The notes under the pieces are model-generated. The model worked only from the letters and a program-made list of their open reading frames with translations, ran no database searches and had not been told where the DNA came from. Below are positions 52,313 through 60,779 of a stretch of DNA of 64,000 bases, piece by piece. The stretch lies in contig JBAVAQ010000112.1 of the NCBI GenBank assembly GCA_049585795.1, positions 137,463 to 201,462 on the forward strand, written 5' to 3'. Every line of letters starts with the position of its first letter. Positions within the stretch are counted from its first letter, which is position 1. The translations under genes and the position numbers were made by a program. Source of the DNA: JABDBE01 sp049585795. Its GTDB lineage: Bacteria > Acidobacteriota > Terriglobia > Terriglobales > Acidobacteriaceae.

Positions 52313-53050
52313 TTGGTACTCAAGCAGAGTCACAAAACCGCGAATAAAATCGGCGCTGCGGCCCTTCGCATTGCCGTAGTGCTGACAATCGCAGTTACCT
52401 CGGCTTGGGCTATCGAGCCATACTCCATGAAACCTGCGGCCCTTCAGCCTTCGGCGGACCTTCCGCAGAATGTTGCCGACTCCCTGGACGCCGATGGCAC
52501 CCTGGTCTTCACCTATGACAATGGAATCGAGACGCCGATCTGCGAGATTTATTGGGCCAAGACCGTCATCGGCCAGGAGAGCCCGGCCAAGTCCACCAAG
52601 GTTCTTTACGGCAACCTGAAGGAGGGCGCATTGGTGGGAGTCGTTCGCTTTTTGGCCGAGTCCAAGGAAGATTATCGCGAGGATTTTCACGATCAAAAGC
52701 TCAGCCCCGGCTACTACACCATGCGCTACACGGTAATGAGAGAGGGCGATAAGACTGACTTCGTCCTGCTTAGCCCCGCCAAACTCGACAGGGATCCCGA
52801 CCGCATCATTCCCCCCGATGAACTCGCCCGCCTCAGCCGCCAGGCATCGGGAACGGAGCAGCCCGCGGTTCTAAGCCTGGTCGCAGTCGATAAGAAGGAC
52901 AAGGATTTTCCTGACGTCATCATGGCCGACGACGGTTCTTGCATCCTCCAGGTCAAACTGCACTTCAAGGCCACGACTAAAGCTCCGGCAGGCGAACTGG
53001 CTTTCGCGGTTATTGTCGCCACTGCCCCCGATGAAGTAGGGGGATCGTAG
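52313..53050 (+). CDS. hypothetical secreted protein (245 aa)
   Basis: Unrecognised. The start is TTG at 52313 with GAGG 7 bases upstream; an in-frame stop just before it excludes longer versions. A signal region (LRIAVVLTIAVTSAWA) is followed by a mature domain with IETPICEIYWAKTVIG, YYTMRYTVMREGD and a C-terminal VKLHFKATTKAPAGELAFAVIVATAP. Strand-rich, single cysteine pair possible. The region DKKDKDFPDVIMADDGSC is typical of a small family in acidobacterial genomes, function unknown. Confidence 0.65.
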   Translation: MVLKQSHKTANKIGAAALRIAVVLTIAVTSAWAIEPYSMKPAALQPSADLPQNVADSLDADGTLVFTYDNGIETPICEIYWAKTVIGQESPAKSTKVLYGNLKEGALVGVVRFLAESKEDYREDFHDQKLSPGYYTMRYTVMREGDKTDFVLLSPAKLDRDPDRIIPPDELARLSRQASGTEQPAVLSLVAVDKKDKDFPDVIMADDGSCILQVKLHFKATTKAPAGELAFAVIVATAPDEVGGS

Positions 53051-53133
53051 CGGGAAAGGCCAAGCCTCTTCCCCCGAACCGAAACGGCCTCGCCCCGACC
53101 CTCCTTCTCGCTGTTGAAAACTAAGGTTCCAAG

Positions 53134-53862
53134 ATGGGCTGCAGCGAAAAATCTTTGGTTGTGCTCCTCTGCGGTGGTGTTATCTTATTGTTCGTGATCG
53201 CAACCGCCAGACGATCAACCTGCCAACTTTGCCGTATTTCAATTCCACCTTTATTGATCGTGCTTCTCCTGGCCGTCTCTGCGCTTGCCGATTCACAGGT
53301 AGACATGCACTTTCTTGGTCACGGGGGGACCAAGGGGAACCCGGTTTACCCCTGGTATTTTCAGATCGATGGCGTGCCCAAGACCTTGATCTGTGACACC
53401 TTCAAGAACCTGAACATCCAGGGCGAAACTTGGCAGGCGAACGTCACTAATATTCTGAACGGTCCAACCCAGGGGTTGTTCAAAGGCAACACCTTGATTG
53501 ACTATAAGGCTGCCGCCATCATTTTTAGCGACGTCCTTTTCCATGGCGCGAATGACAGCGATGCTAACTGGGCAATTTGGGCTTTATTCACTCCGAGCGC
53601 GAAGAACAGCAAATATTTCAATGCGGATGCCTTGGCTCTCTACAACGCTGCTCTCGCATTGGCTAACAAACTGCCCAAGAGCTTCTTCAGCAACTTTGTC
53701 ATCTATACCCCGATTCCAGGAACGCAATCCTGCAAGAGCTGCGGCCTTCCCCAGGAATTCATCGGCTACAACCCGGTGCCCGAGCCCGGCACTCTGCTTT
53801 TATTTGGGACCGGCCTCTTGGCCTTGGCTGGGGTGATTCGAAAGAAACTGGTTCGTTCCTAG
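53134..53862 (+). CDS. PEP-CTERM-anchored protein (242 aa)
   Basis: The C-terminus is a classic PEP-CTERM signal: NPVPEPGTLLLFGTGLLALAGVIRKK, meaning it is exported and then handled by an exosortase. The N-terminus has two hydrophobic stretches (VVLLCGGVILLFVIA and LLIVLLLAVSALA); the second is probably the true signal peptide if a downstream start is used. The mature part has PVYPWYFQIDGVPKTLICDTFKNL and a helical end. No exosortase gene is in the window. PEP-CTERM proteins often accompany extracellular polysaccharide. Confidence 0.82.
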   Translation: MGCSEKSLVVLLCGGVILLFVIATARRSTCQLCRISIPPLLIVLLLAVSALADSQVDMHFLGHGGTKGNPVYPWYFQIDGVPKTLICDTFKNLNIQGETWQANVTNILNGPTQGLFKGNTLIDYKAAAIIFSDVLFHGANDSDANWAIWALFTPSAKNSKYFNADALALYNAALALANKLPKSFFSNFVIYTPIPGTQSCKSCGLPQEFIGYNPVPEPGTLLLFGTGLLALAGVIRKKLVRS

Positions 53863-53888
53863 TCGTTCCGATCTTACCCGCAAGTTTT

Positions 53889-54755
53889 CTACGAAAGCGG
53901 ATTCGACTCTTCCAGCACCGGCTCAGTTCGATCCTGCGCCAACGAGACGGCTGCGTTGCCAGGTTTTCTGGCGGCGCCAAAACCTCCCACCTTGCCGGCG
54001 TTCACGTAGCGGAGGCCGTGCTTCCTGCAGAAGCGATGGAAGGCCGCGCTCCAGAAAATGTCATCGCTCAACAGCAGTCCGCCACTGGTAAGGTATGGCC
54101 AAACCGAGTTGTACTCGAAGCGCTGGTGCCCGTAGGTGTGGAGACTGTCGTGTAAGAAGATATCCACGTGTCTGTAAGTTTCCAAAATGCGCGGCAGGAG
54201 GTCTCTGCTGTCGCCCAGATTCAGGCGATAGCGCGAACGAAGATAATCCGGCACAATCCAGCCCGATGGGCAGCCTTCAGGCAAGGCTCCTTCAGGCATA
54301 CGGTCGGTGGCATTGACAACCGGTTTTCGCGCTGGCAGGTCGATCGAAACCAACTCCCCGATCGTGTTGCGCTCCATGGCACGCAGGATTACGGCGCTGG
54401 ACAATCCGTCAAACACTCCGGTCTCGAGTACCAGATTCGGACGATGCACACGCACGGCGGCGTATAGGAATGGATGCCATTCCTGCCACTGTACCAACCG
54501 TCCCCGCCGAAGCCTCATGGCGCTGTCGAGAGAAGAGTGCAAGACTTGATCCGTTGCCAGTTCAGTTTGCAGGGCATCTGCCTGTACGCGCGTCGTCCCC
54601 GGAAAAACCCCACAAATCGCAGTTGTAATGTCGTTTGGCCGCGGCGCGAGGGCGATCGCGGGCAAGGTTGAAATCCAACGTCGCATGTCAGCCACCGACG
54701 CGCGTCGGAGACGCCTCAGGACAGCAGACAAATGGTAGTAATCAAGCAGGCGCAT
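53889..54755 (-). CDS. class I SAM methyltransferase (Methyltransf_24-like)
   Basis: A 288-residue methyltransferase. The SAM motif is VLETGVFDGLSSAVILRAM, and later DIFLHDSLHTYGHQRFEYNSVWPYL carries the characteristic HDSLHTYxH motif of the Methyltransf_24 family. The N-terminal 100 residues are basic and helical. AAGGCGG lies 5 bases before the ATG at 54755. These enzymes modify sugars or small molecules in glycan or secondary-metabolite pathways. Converges with the PEP-CTERM gene. Confidence 0.85.
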   Translation of the reverse strand: MRLLDYYHLSAVLRRLRRASVADMRRWISTLPAIALAPRPNDITTAICGVFPGTTRVQADALQTELATDQVLHSSLDSAMRLRRGRLVQWQEWHPFLYAAVRVHRPNLVLETGVFDGLSSAVILRAMERNTIGELVSIDLPARKPVVNATDRMPEGALPEGCPSGWIVPDYLRSRYRLNLGDSRDLLPRILETYRHVDIFLHDSLHTYGHQRFEYNSVWPYLTSGGLLLSDDIFWSAAFHRFCRKHGLRYVNAGKVGGFGAARKPGNAAVSLAQDRTEPVLEESNPLS

Positions 54756-54825
54756 TGAGACCGCCTTATGGGGAATTCTGTGGAGTTGAATGAGAAGCTT
54801 CCGCCCTCGAGCGGAGCTGTCTGCA

Positions 54826-55224
54826 TTAAGCGAGGAGATGGGTAGGCGGGGCGCGACAGAGAGAAACTATCGTCCCGGCAGTCAGCTGGGTCGCTGGCCG
54901 GAAAACGAGAACGTATCCGCAAGTCTGAGTACAGGCGGGTGGGCGGAATACGGCGTTGATGAGGGCGCTAACACTGAAGTCTGGCTGCCCGGAACCATGG
55001 CTGGTTTCTGACTTGAGAGTCCCCTTGGCAGAGCTTGATTCTTCTGCCTCCTGGCGCATAGCGTGCAAGTCATCGGTTGCCGAGACGATTGGAAAAAGCA
55101 GAACCCACAAACAGGTAAACGCCAAGGCGAGCTGCAGCGATTTAGATCCGCGACGCTGCGGAAACCAGGCGCAGAAGGCCAATAGCAGCAGCAGAAGCCA
55201 GCAAAGGTTCAGTAATAGTTCCAA
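54826..55224 (-). CDS. small membrane protein (132 aa)
   Basis: Unrecognised by function but a recurrent type: the start is TTG (GGAAAG upstream). Two hydrophobic segments (LLNLCWLLLLLLAFCAWF and LALAFTCLWVLLFPIVSA), then SATDDLHAMRQEAEESSSAK, then a polar tail with two cysteines. It is upstream of the methyltransferase on the same strand; about 70 bases between them, so perhaps one unit. Confidence 0.6.
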   Translation of the reverse strand: MELLLNLCWLLLLLLAFCAWFPQRRGSKSLQLALAFTCLWVLLFPIVSATDDLHAMRQEAEESSSAKGTLKSETSHGSGQPDFSVSALINAVFRPPACTQTCGYVLVFRPATQLTAGTIVSLCRAPPTHLLA

Positions 55225-55845
55225 TTTTGTCTTTCCGGCTTTAATTTACCCGGTTAAGCGGTTAAACAATATACAACCCGAAAGTTTCGGAAACCACTCG
55301 GTGGATGACAAATTAGTTTCTCTGCTCCGTGGATCACCGAACTTTAGCCTCACTGCAGATGCTTAGCCAAGTCTCCGCGGTCCGAACCTTCGCGCCAATA
55401 TACCCCGCTTGTCGCCCCCATGGCTGTTTTTGCTTTTGCCGGCGGCAACTCAGCCGTCACCGCTTCGATCTTTTCTCGAATTTTGGCATCGGTGAGCACA
55501 CGGACTGTCAACTCAGCCAGCACCCACGAGATGCGCGATGTACTTCTGAGTCTTGCTGCTCAAGGCAAGCCGGGCCGAAGATCAACAATCGAATCAGTCA
55601 AAAACGGTGCGGTATGGCAAATCTTTTGAAGTTTGTGGAGGTATGCATCCGTGAATTTACCCGCGTTCCGGTCGAAGCCAATTGTGCAAAACCAGTTTTA
55701 GCCAGGCATTTCCCTAAGCGACGGTCAATGTTCCGCGTCTTCGATGAAGCGATAAGGTTCTATATTCTTGCTGTTCCGTGCCGCATCTTGCGCCCTTTCG
55801 TGTGTCACAGCCCGATGCGTTGATTCTCTTGCAGCCGACCGCCTG
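55225..55845. other. intergenic, possible short coding remnant on the minus strand
   Basis: About 620 bases with no clear gene. On the minus strand, 55350-55523 can be read from a GTG as a 57-residue peptide (AELTVRVLTDAKIREK..., ending GDLAKHLQ), whose REKIEAVTAELPPAKAKTAM part looks protein-like but lacks a good ribosome site. Plus-strand frames look random. It may be the remnant of a lost gene. Confidence 0.35.
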
Positions 55846-58344
55846 CTAGGGCAGCTTGTTGGCGTAACAAGCACCATTGGTGATCTGAGCCGGTGGGGTG
55901 GGCGGAGTCATCCAAGACGGATTGTTGAAGTCAAAAAACTCCGTCATATCCATCTGCGCCGCGTCGCGCTTGTTCAAGGGTGGCAGATCGAAACGAGTTT
56001 CGATCAGCTTCAGAATCGCGGTCGCATCAGCGACCGTATGTGAGACGTAGTTTCGTTTTGTGAACGGCGACACCACGATCAAGGGCATGCGGAAACCGGT
56101 GTAAACGAAATCACAAGTTGGCCCGTTCTGTGGCGGATAGCACACATCGGCTGGGAGCAGATCCACCGGCTTGATTCCATCCGGACTTACCGTTGTCTGT
56201 GCGGGAACGTGATCGTACATCCCTCCGTATTCGTCGTAAGTTAGAATGAACACCGAATCTTTCCACGAACTGCTCGCCATCAGCCCGTTGATCAGCGACG
56301 ATACATAGTTCGCTCCCAACTGGATGTCGTCCAGGGCTGTGTCGGTATTCGAAGGGTGCTCGTCTAGCCCTGCATCCGAAGCCGGTTCGATCAGCGCCAC
56401 CGCGGGCAGAGTTCCGTTCTGCAGGTCCGAGAAATACTCCGAGATCGGAGCAATGTTCTGCGGATAGTGCGTCGGAATTGTCTGTCCAAAGGCGAAATCC
56501 TGAATTGTACTCAAACCCAGCAGGCAATGCGGATCGTACGGTGGCCCCGTACAGCTGCTTCCCTGCGGATTCACATAGATCTTCCAACTGATGCCCGCCT
56601 GTATCAACTCCTGGAAAATGGTGGTGGCTGAGAGCGGCTGTTCCTGCAAAGTCAGCGCATGAACATGTCCCTGCGAAGTCGCCGCTACCAGGTACTGGCG
56701 ATTTGGTGGCGTCCTGCTCATGACTGGAGAGAACCACCGATCCGAGGTGGCAAAGTTCGTCGCCATGAAATAGTAGTAATTCAGGCTCGAACTGTCGTAG
56801 TACCCCATCGCTCGAATCCCCGCCGTGTCGTAATAAGGGTGGGCACGAACTCTCGCCAGATCTGCTGCCCCGGCGACCATTCCATTCATAGTCGGCGTTC
56901 CGGAAGTCGGATCGAAGTAATTCCAGTCCCAGTGACTCTCCGACCAGCCATCACCCGGGTTCTCAATGCATTGGGTAATTAACGGGAACGAGGTTATTTG
57001 CGGGCTGTCGTCGTCCACCTTGCATCGCGCAGGAGGCGGATATGCCGGATCGCATCCCGGGTTGGTCGGCGGCGGTCCCTGAAGCGGTGGAATTCCTGTA
57101 ACCGGGTTGTACTGCGGCAATCCGTCGAGCGATTGATCTGGAATACCGTTGGCCGCCCAGTAAGCGCGCAAGGTGCCGAAATAGTGGTCGAAACCACGAT
57201 TCTCCTGCGCCAGGAAAATAATGTGATTGAGAACGCTGACCGTCTGCGAGATGTTGAAAGTTGCCATTACCTGCTGACTCGCATTGAGTGTGACCAAGCA
57301 GGTTGGATTCGTGCCGCTGCATGCACCGCCCGACCAACCCACAAAATATGAGTTCGTCGCTGGAGTTTCCGTGAGCGTCACCTGCGTTCCTGCGCTAAAG
57401 GGCGCACTGCATGTCGAGGGACAGCTAATTCCGGACGGACTGCTTGAGACCGTACCTGTACCGGTTCCCCCCAGGGCCACGCTCAACACCGGTGCGCTTT
57501 GCGTCAAGCTGAACGTCGCTGTCACTTGCTGGCTCGCGCTGAGTGTTACGGTGCAGCTAGAGCCTGCGCCGCTGCACGACCCGGACCATCCGGCAAAATA
57601 GGAACCGGCGGCGGCAGTCTCCGTGAGAGTGACCTTAGTTCCCGGATCGAAGGCTGCACTGCAGGTCTGCCCGCAATTGATCCCGGACGGATTACTTGAG
57701 ACAGTTCCCGTGCCAGTTCCCGCCAGCGCCACAGCCAAGACGGGCAGATTGCTGAAGGTCGCCGTAACCGCTGCGCTATTGACCAATGCCAGTTTGCAGA
57801 CGCCCATGCCACTACAAGCGCCCGACCATCCCGCAAAAAAGGAGTTCGCCATGGGCGAGGCAGTCAGCGTCAACTGCGTTCCCTCAGCAAAGGTTGCGCT
57901 GCAGGTCTGTCCGCAATTGATCCCGGACGGACTGCTCGTGACACTTCCCTTGCCCGTTCCTCCCAGCGTCACAGCCAAAACTGGCAGATCACCGAAGGCC
58001 GCCGTAACCGCGGCGCTATTGACCAATGCGAGCTTGCAGACGCCCACCCCACTGCAAGCGCCCGACCATCCTGTAAAAAAGGAGCTCGCCATCGGCGAGG
58101 CAGTCAGCGTCAACTGCGTTCCGCTGGCAAAGTTTGCACTGCAGTCTTGACCACAATCGATGCCCGCGGGATTACTGGTCACCGTTCCGCTGCCGGCGCC
58201 AGAATCCTTGACGCTCACTTGAAAGGAGACAGTGGAAGTCGACGTAGAACCGGAACCCATGCTCGCGCCTCCTCCGCAACTGGAAAGAACGATAGAGAGC
58301 GCAGTCAAACAGCAAATACCGGCACAGTCCCTCAGGCAAGACAT
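55846..58344 (-). CDS. PF04185 phosphoesterase lipoprotein with N-terminal GW-rich repeats
   Basis: An 832-residue protein. The N-terminus (CLTALSIVLSSC) has a lipobox, so it is probably a lipoprotein. Four repeats of about 80 residues follow, each with GTGxVxSxPxGIxCGQxCSAxF, TLTAxPxxxSxFxGWSGxCSG and a cysteine-rich spacing: the bacterial repeat/InlB-B-like type. The C-terminal half is PF04185: IIFLAQENRGFDHYFGTL, MSRTPPNRQYLV, FILTYDEYGGMYDHV, MTEFFDFNN. AGAGGTG lies 8 bases before the ATG. The repeats probably mediate surface binding. Confidence 0.88.
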   Translation of the reverse strand: MSCLRDCAGICCLTALSIVLSSCGGGASMGSGSTSTSTVSFQVSVKDSGAGSGTVTSNPAGIDCGQDCSANFASGTQLTLTASPMASSFFTGWSGACSGVGVCKLALVNSAAVTAAFGDLPVLAVTLGGTGKGSVTSSPSGINCGQTCSATFAEGTQLTLTASPMANSFFAGWSGACSGMGVCKLALVNSAAVTATFSNLPVLAVALAGTGTGTVSSNPSGINCGQTCSAAFDPGTKVTLTETAAAGSYFAGWSGSCSGAGSSCTVTLSASQQVTATFSLTQSAPVLSVALGGTGTGTVSSSPSGISCPSTCSAPFSAGTQVTLTETPATNSYFVGWSGGACSGTNPTCLVTLNASQQVMATFNISQTVSVLNHIIFLAQENRGFDHYFGTLRAYWAANGIPDQSLDGLPQYNPVTGIPPLQGPPPTNPGCDPAYPPPARCKVDDDSPQITSFPLITQCIENPGDGWSESHWDWNYFDPTSGTPTMNGMVAGAADLARVRAHPYYDTAGIRAMGYYDSSSLNYYYFMATNFATSDRWFSPVMSRTPPNRQYLVAATSQGHVHALTLQEQPLSATTIFQELIQAGISWKIYVNPQGSSCTGPPYDPHCLLGLSTIQDFAFGQTIPTHYPQNIAPISEYFSDLQNGTLPAVALIEPASDAGLDEHPSNTDTALDDIQLGANYVSSLINGLMASSSWKDSVFILTYDEYGGMYDHVPAQTTVSPDGIKPVDLLPADVCYPPQNGPTCDFVYTGFRMPLIVVSPFTKRNYVSHTVADATAILKLIETRFDLPPLNKRDAAQMDMTEFFDFNNPSWMTPPTPPAQITNGACYANKLP

Positions 58345-58649
58345 GGAACGGCACCTCTCGAGTCCGTTTACAAGCGGCTCTTCGATGAGAACGATTCCAG
58401 ACGGGTTGCTTGGCTCGGGAGAGCGGAACCCCTATCCATAACCACATATTGGATTTTCAGGTTAACCCCAGCAGCGGGCGCAATCACGGGTGCCTGGTTA
58501 AGGGAAGAGCAATGAAATGGTGTGCAGGATCTTGGCGAAGCTGTATCAACAAGCTGATCGAGAATGACTTCACCACAGCAAAAAGCCAAACACTATTGCC
58601 CCGCGATTTCGCATACACGGCGTGGAATAACGCGGCGAACTTTTTTAGC
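58345..58649. other. intergenic, nothing recognised
   Basis: About 305 bases between the phosphoesterase start and the cysteine-rich gene. No coding or RNA signals were seen. Confidence 0.4.
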
Positions 58650-58958
58650 TTACCCCTTTACCGTCGTTTCCCGACAGCCGGGCTCGGGACACACATACCG
58701 GAGCACGTTACGTTGCCGGTCCAGGCTCGAGATAAACATGGGTCGACCGTGCTTTTCGCAGCGTGGCTGATCGTTGGAAACCACGGGCGGATCGTCCTTG
58801 ACCGGGGTCACGTACCCCAGCGATTCGTTGAAGCAGCGATGACAAAACTTTTCGGTGCAGCGAAAGAACTCGACCGAATAGTTAACGCTGAACGGAGCCA
58901 GCAGGAATTCCATGGTCCGATAGTGCTTGTCGCACAGGGGAAGGATGTCGGTCCTCAC
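58650..58958 (-). CDS. small cysteine-rich zinc-binding-like protein (102 aa)
   Basis: Unrecognised. The protein starts with a GTG at 58958. It has a CDKHYRTMEFL-like opening, CTEKFCHRCFNESLGY, CEKHGRPMFIS and VCPEPGCRET: seven or more cysteines in pairs with nearby His, pointing to two zinc sites. MKDDPPVV separates the two halves. No signal peptide. It lies behind a terminator on the minus strand downstream of the M48 gene. Function unknown. Confidence 0.6.
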   Translation of the reverse strand: MRTDILPLCDKHYRTMEFLLAPFSVNYSVEFFRCTEKFCHRCFNESLGYVTPVKDDPPVVSNDQPRCEKHGRPMFISSLDRQRNVLRYVCPEPGCRETTVKG

Positions 58959-58990
58959 GGGGGGATTCTAGCATCGCGCACAAAACAAAA

Positions 58991-59010
58991 CCGGCGGACT
59001 TAGCCGCCGG
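58991..59010 (-). terminator. Rho-independent terminator of the M48 gene
   Basis: Minus strand: CCGGCGG-CTAAGT-CCGCCGG followed by TTTTGTTTTG, 55 bases after the M48 stop codon. A clear intrinsic terminator. Confidence 0.88.
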
Positions 59011-59064
59011 TAGTTAATTTGTCACTCAAGCGCCGAGGAGAAGACGCCTGCCGCTCGAGAGAAT

Positions 59065-60237
59065 TCAGTTGCTGTCGTCTCGCCGTTTCAAGGTCGGACG
59101 ATCGTCCCCGCTGGTCGAGCCATCCTGACCGGTATTGGTGGTGGACGATGCACGGCGCAGACTCGGTTTGCTGCCGTCTTTCAGATCGTTTGGCTTGCGC
59201 CGGTTTTCCAGCAATGCCAATCGCGCCTTCACATCATCGAATTCCGAGGTAGTGACCGTATATTCCTGGCGCGCCGGCAGGATCTTCTCAATCTCTTCCT
59301 GTGATTTAGCAATGCGGTCCGGGGTCTGCGGATGCGAAGAAAATGCCTTGGCCAGAGTTCCCGGCTTCTTCTTTTCCATGGCCTGCAACTTCTCAAAGAA
59401 GGCAATGAAGGATTGCGGATCGTACCCCGCCTTGTACATATATTGCAGCCCGAGGTAGTCGGCCTCGGCTTCAAACGAGCGCTGGAAGCTCAGGAAAGTC
59501 AAGGGCAGGGCCAGGCCAGCGGCCTCGTAGGCGGCATATCCAATCCCTCCGCCGACCATGATGAGCGGTATGGTGGCGAAGTTCGCGTACTGCGAGCGGG
59601 TTAATTGTCGGGTGGCGTGGCGGGCGCAAACATGGGCAATTTCGTGCGCCATCACGCCAGCCAGTTCGGCCTCGCCGTCCGCAGCCAGGATGGTCGCTGA
59701 GTCCACATAAACAAATCCACCGGGAAGCGACATCGCGTTGACCTGGTCCGAATCAATGATCTTGAAGGTGAACGGAACTTGCGCGTCCGAATTGCGAACC
59801 AGATTCTGGCCCAGGCGATTCACATATTCCGTGATCACAGGGTCGGTCACAAACTTCGAAGTCGAGTCCACCATCATCGAGTATTGTTTCCCCATCTTGA
59901 TGTCGCTCTCGATGGAGTACCAATTACCCAAGCCGCGTCCGCCAATCTTGCGATTGCCGATCGCATCCACATCATCCTCGCCCCCGTTGTGCTTGACCTT
60001 ATCGGGATCGGCGGGTTGAACCGTAGAGCTTTGCGCACCCTGGGTAGTAGAGTCGGTGGTGGTGGTGGTGCTGCTTTGTCCAGGCGCAGTCCCGGAAACT
60101 CCAGGATCGCCGCTGGGAACCGGGGCATTTCCCGGACCCGGTTGGGTGCCGGGAGTACCCATCTGCCCAAATGTCGCAGGCGTCAAACAGCAAAAGATAA
60201 ACAGCGCAGCCGACAATAGCGAGAGCCGGAACTTCAT
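59065..60237 (-). CDS. M48-family metalloprotease
   Basis: A 390-residue zinc metallopeptidase. The ATG at 60237 gives a signal peptide (LSLLSAALFIFCCLTPATFG). A Pro/Ser/Thr-rich linker follows, then the peptidase domain with HEIAHVCARH at residues 198-207 and the third zinc ligand in EAEADYLG at 256-263. The layout resembles BepA/LoiP-type periplasmic proteases that maintain the outer membrane, but no TPR domain follows. GGGGATTGG lies before the start. The C-terminal 60 residues are charged and low-complexity. Confidence 0.88.
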   Translation of the reverse strand: MKFRLSLLSAALFIFCCLTPATFGQMGTPGTQPGPGNAPVPSGDPGVSGTAPGQSSTTTTTDSTTQGAQSSTVQPADPDKVKHNGGEDDVDAIGNRKIGGRGLGNWYSIESDIKMGKQYSMMVDSTSKFVTDPVITEYVNRLGQNLVRNSDAQVPFTFKIIDSDQVNAMSLPGGFVYVDSATILAADGEAELAGVMAHEIAHVCARHATRQLTRSQYANFATIPLIMVGGGIGYAAYEAAGLALPLTFLSFQRSFEAEADYLGLQYMYKAGYDPQSFIAFFEKLQAMEKKKPGTLAKAFSSHPQTPDRIAKSQEEIEKILPARQEYTVTTSEFDDVKARLALLENRRKPNDLKDGSKPSLRRASSTTNTGQDGSTSGDDRPTLKRRDDSN

Positions 60238-60394
60238 AACCAATCCCCGTTTTTCCGCCCCGAGCGGGCCTGTCATCCGATTATACGCCTGGGAGCAAGA
60301 GCCGTTCCGCACAAATCCTTAAGAGGTTTGAAGCAAAATAGGTCCCGAAGGTTATCCGCGGGGAATAAGCTTAACAACCCCTCCAAACCAGAAT

Positions 60395-60430
60395 TGTCAT
60401 TCCGAGAAGCAGAGCGACGAGGAAGCTGCT
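60395..60430. repeat. dispersed 'TTGTCATTCCGAG' repeat (inverted)
   Basis: TTGTCATTCCGAGAAGCAGAGCGACGAGGAA is the reverse complement of the class found at 24932 and 63914. Confidence 0.5.
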
Positions 60431-60435
60431 CTCTA

Positions 60436-60501
60436 GATTCGTATCAGGGCACGCCTTCAGGCGTGCCGAATAAGTGCGAATAGGACGGCTTTAGCCGCTG
60501 G
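60436..60501 (+). repeat. 70-bp repeat with a covarying hairpin, copy 2
   Basis: GATTCGTATCAGGG, hairpin GGCACGCC-TTCA-GGCGTGCC at 60448-60467, then about 20 bases and GGCTTTAGCCGCTGG. Compared with copy 1 (18851-18920, opposite strand) the stem shows two compensating double changes (T-A to C-G). Confidence 0.65.
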
Positions 60502-60693
60502 CAGGTGAACACCGACCAAATCCCCCCTTTTCCCCCTTCGGCAAAAATCTTGTCAAGCCCCCTTTCGTGCTCAATTCTGCCCAACTGCCTCATAGCAAAC
60601 CGAATATAAATATGGAAACCATGGCACTTTTACCCTGTGAGTCTGATACGCTGAATGTATAGACACAAACAGGCGCAGGCATCCAGCTTGCGC

Positions 60694-60726
60694 CTTTTAT
60701 TTTTGGTGATGCGGACGCTTCCTGTC
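60694..60726 (+). terminator. leader terminator/attenuator before the second PD-(D/E)XK gene
   Basis: GGCGCA, 11-base loop, TGCGCC, then TTTTATTTTT. It lies about 60 bases before the start codon, as in the paralogous gene at 19.2 kb. Confidence 0.55.
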
Positions 60727-60779
60727 CGCGGAATCTTCCGAGCAAGCTAATTCAAAATTCAAACTCAAGGGAGAAATGT

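Noticed and set aside
55329..55823. Plus-strand 164-codon frame in the gap at 55.3-55.8 kb
   Set aside because: Cysteine- and arginine-rich composition, no ribosome site and no domain; looks like chance.
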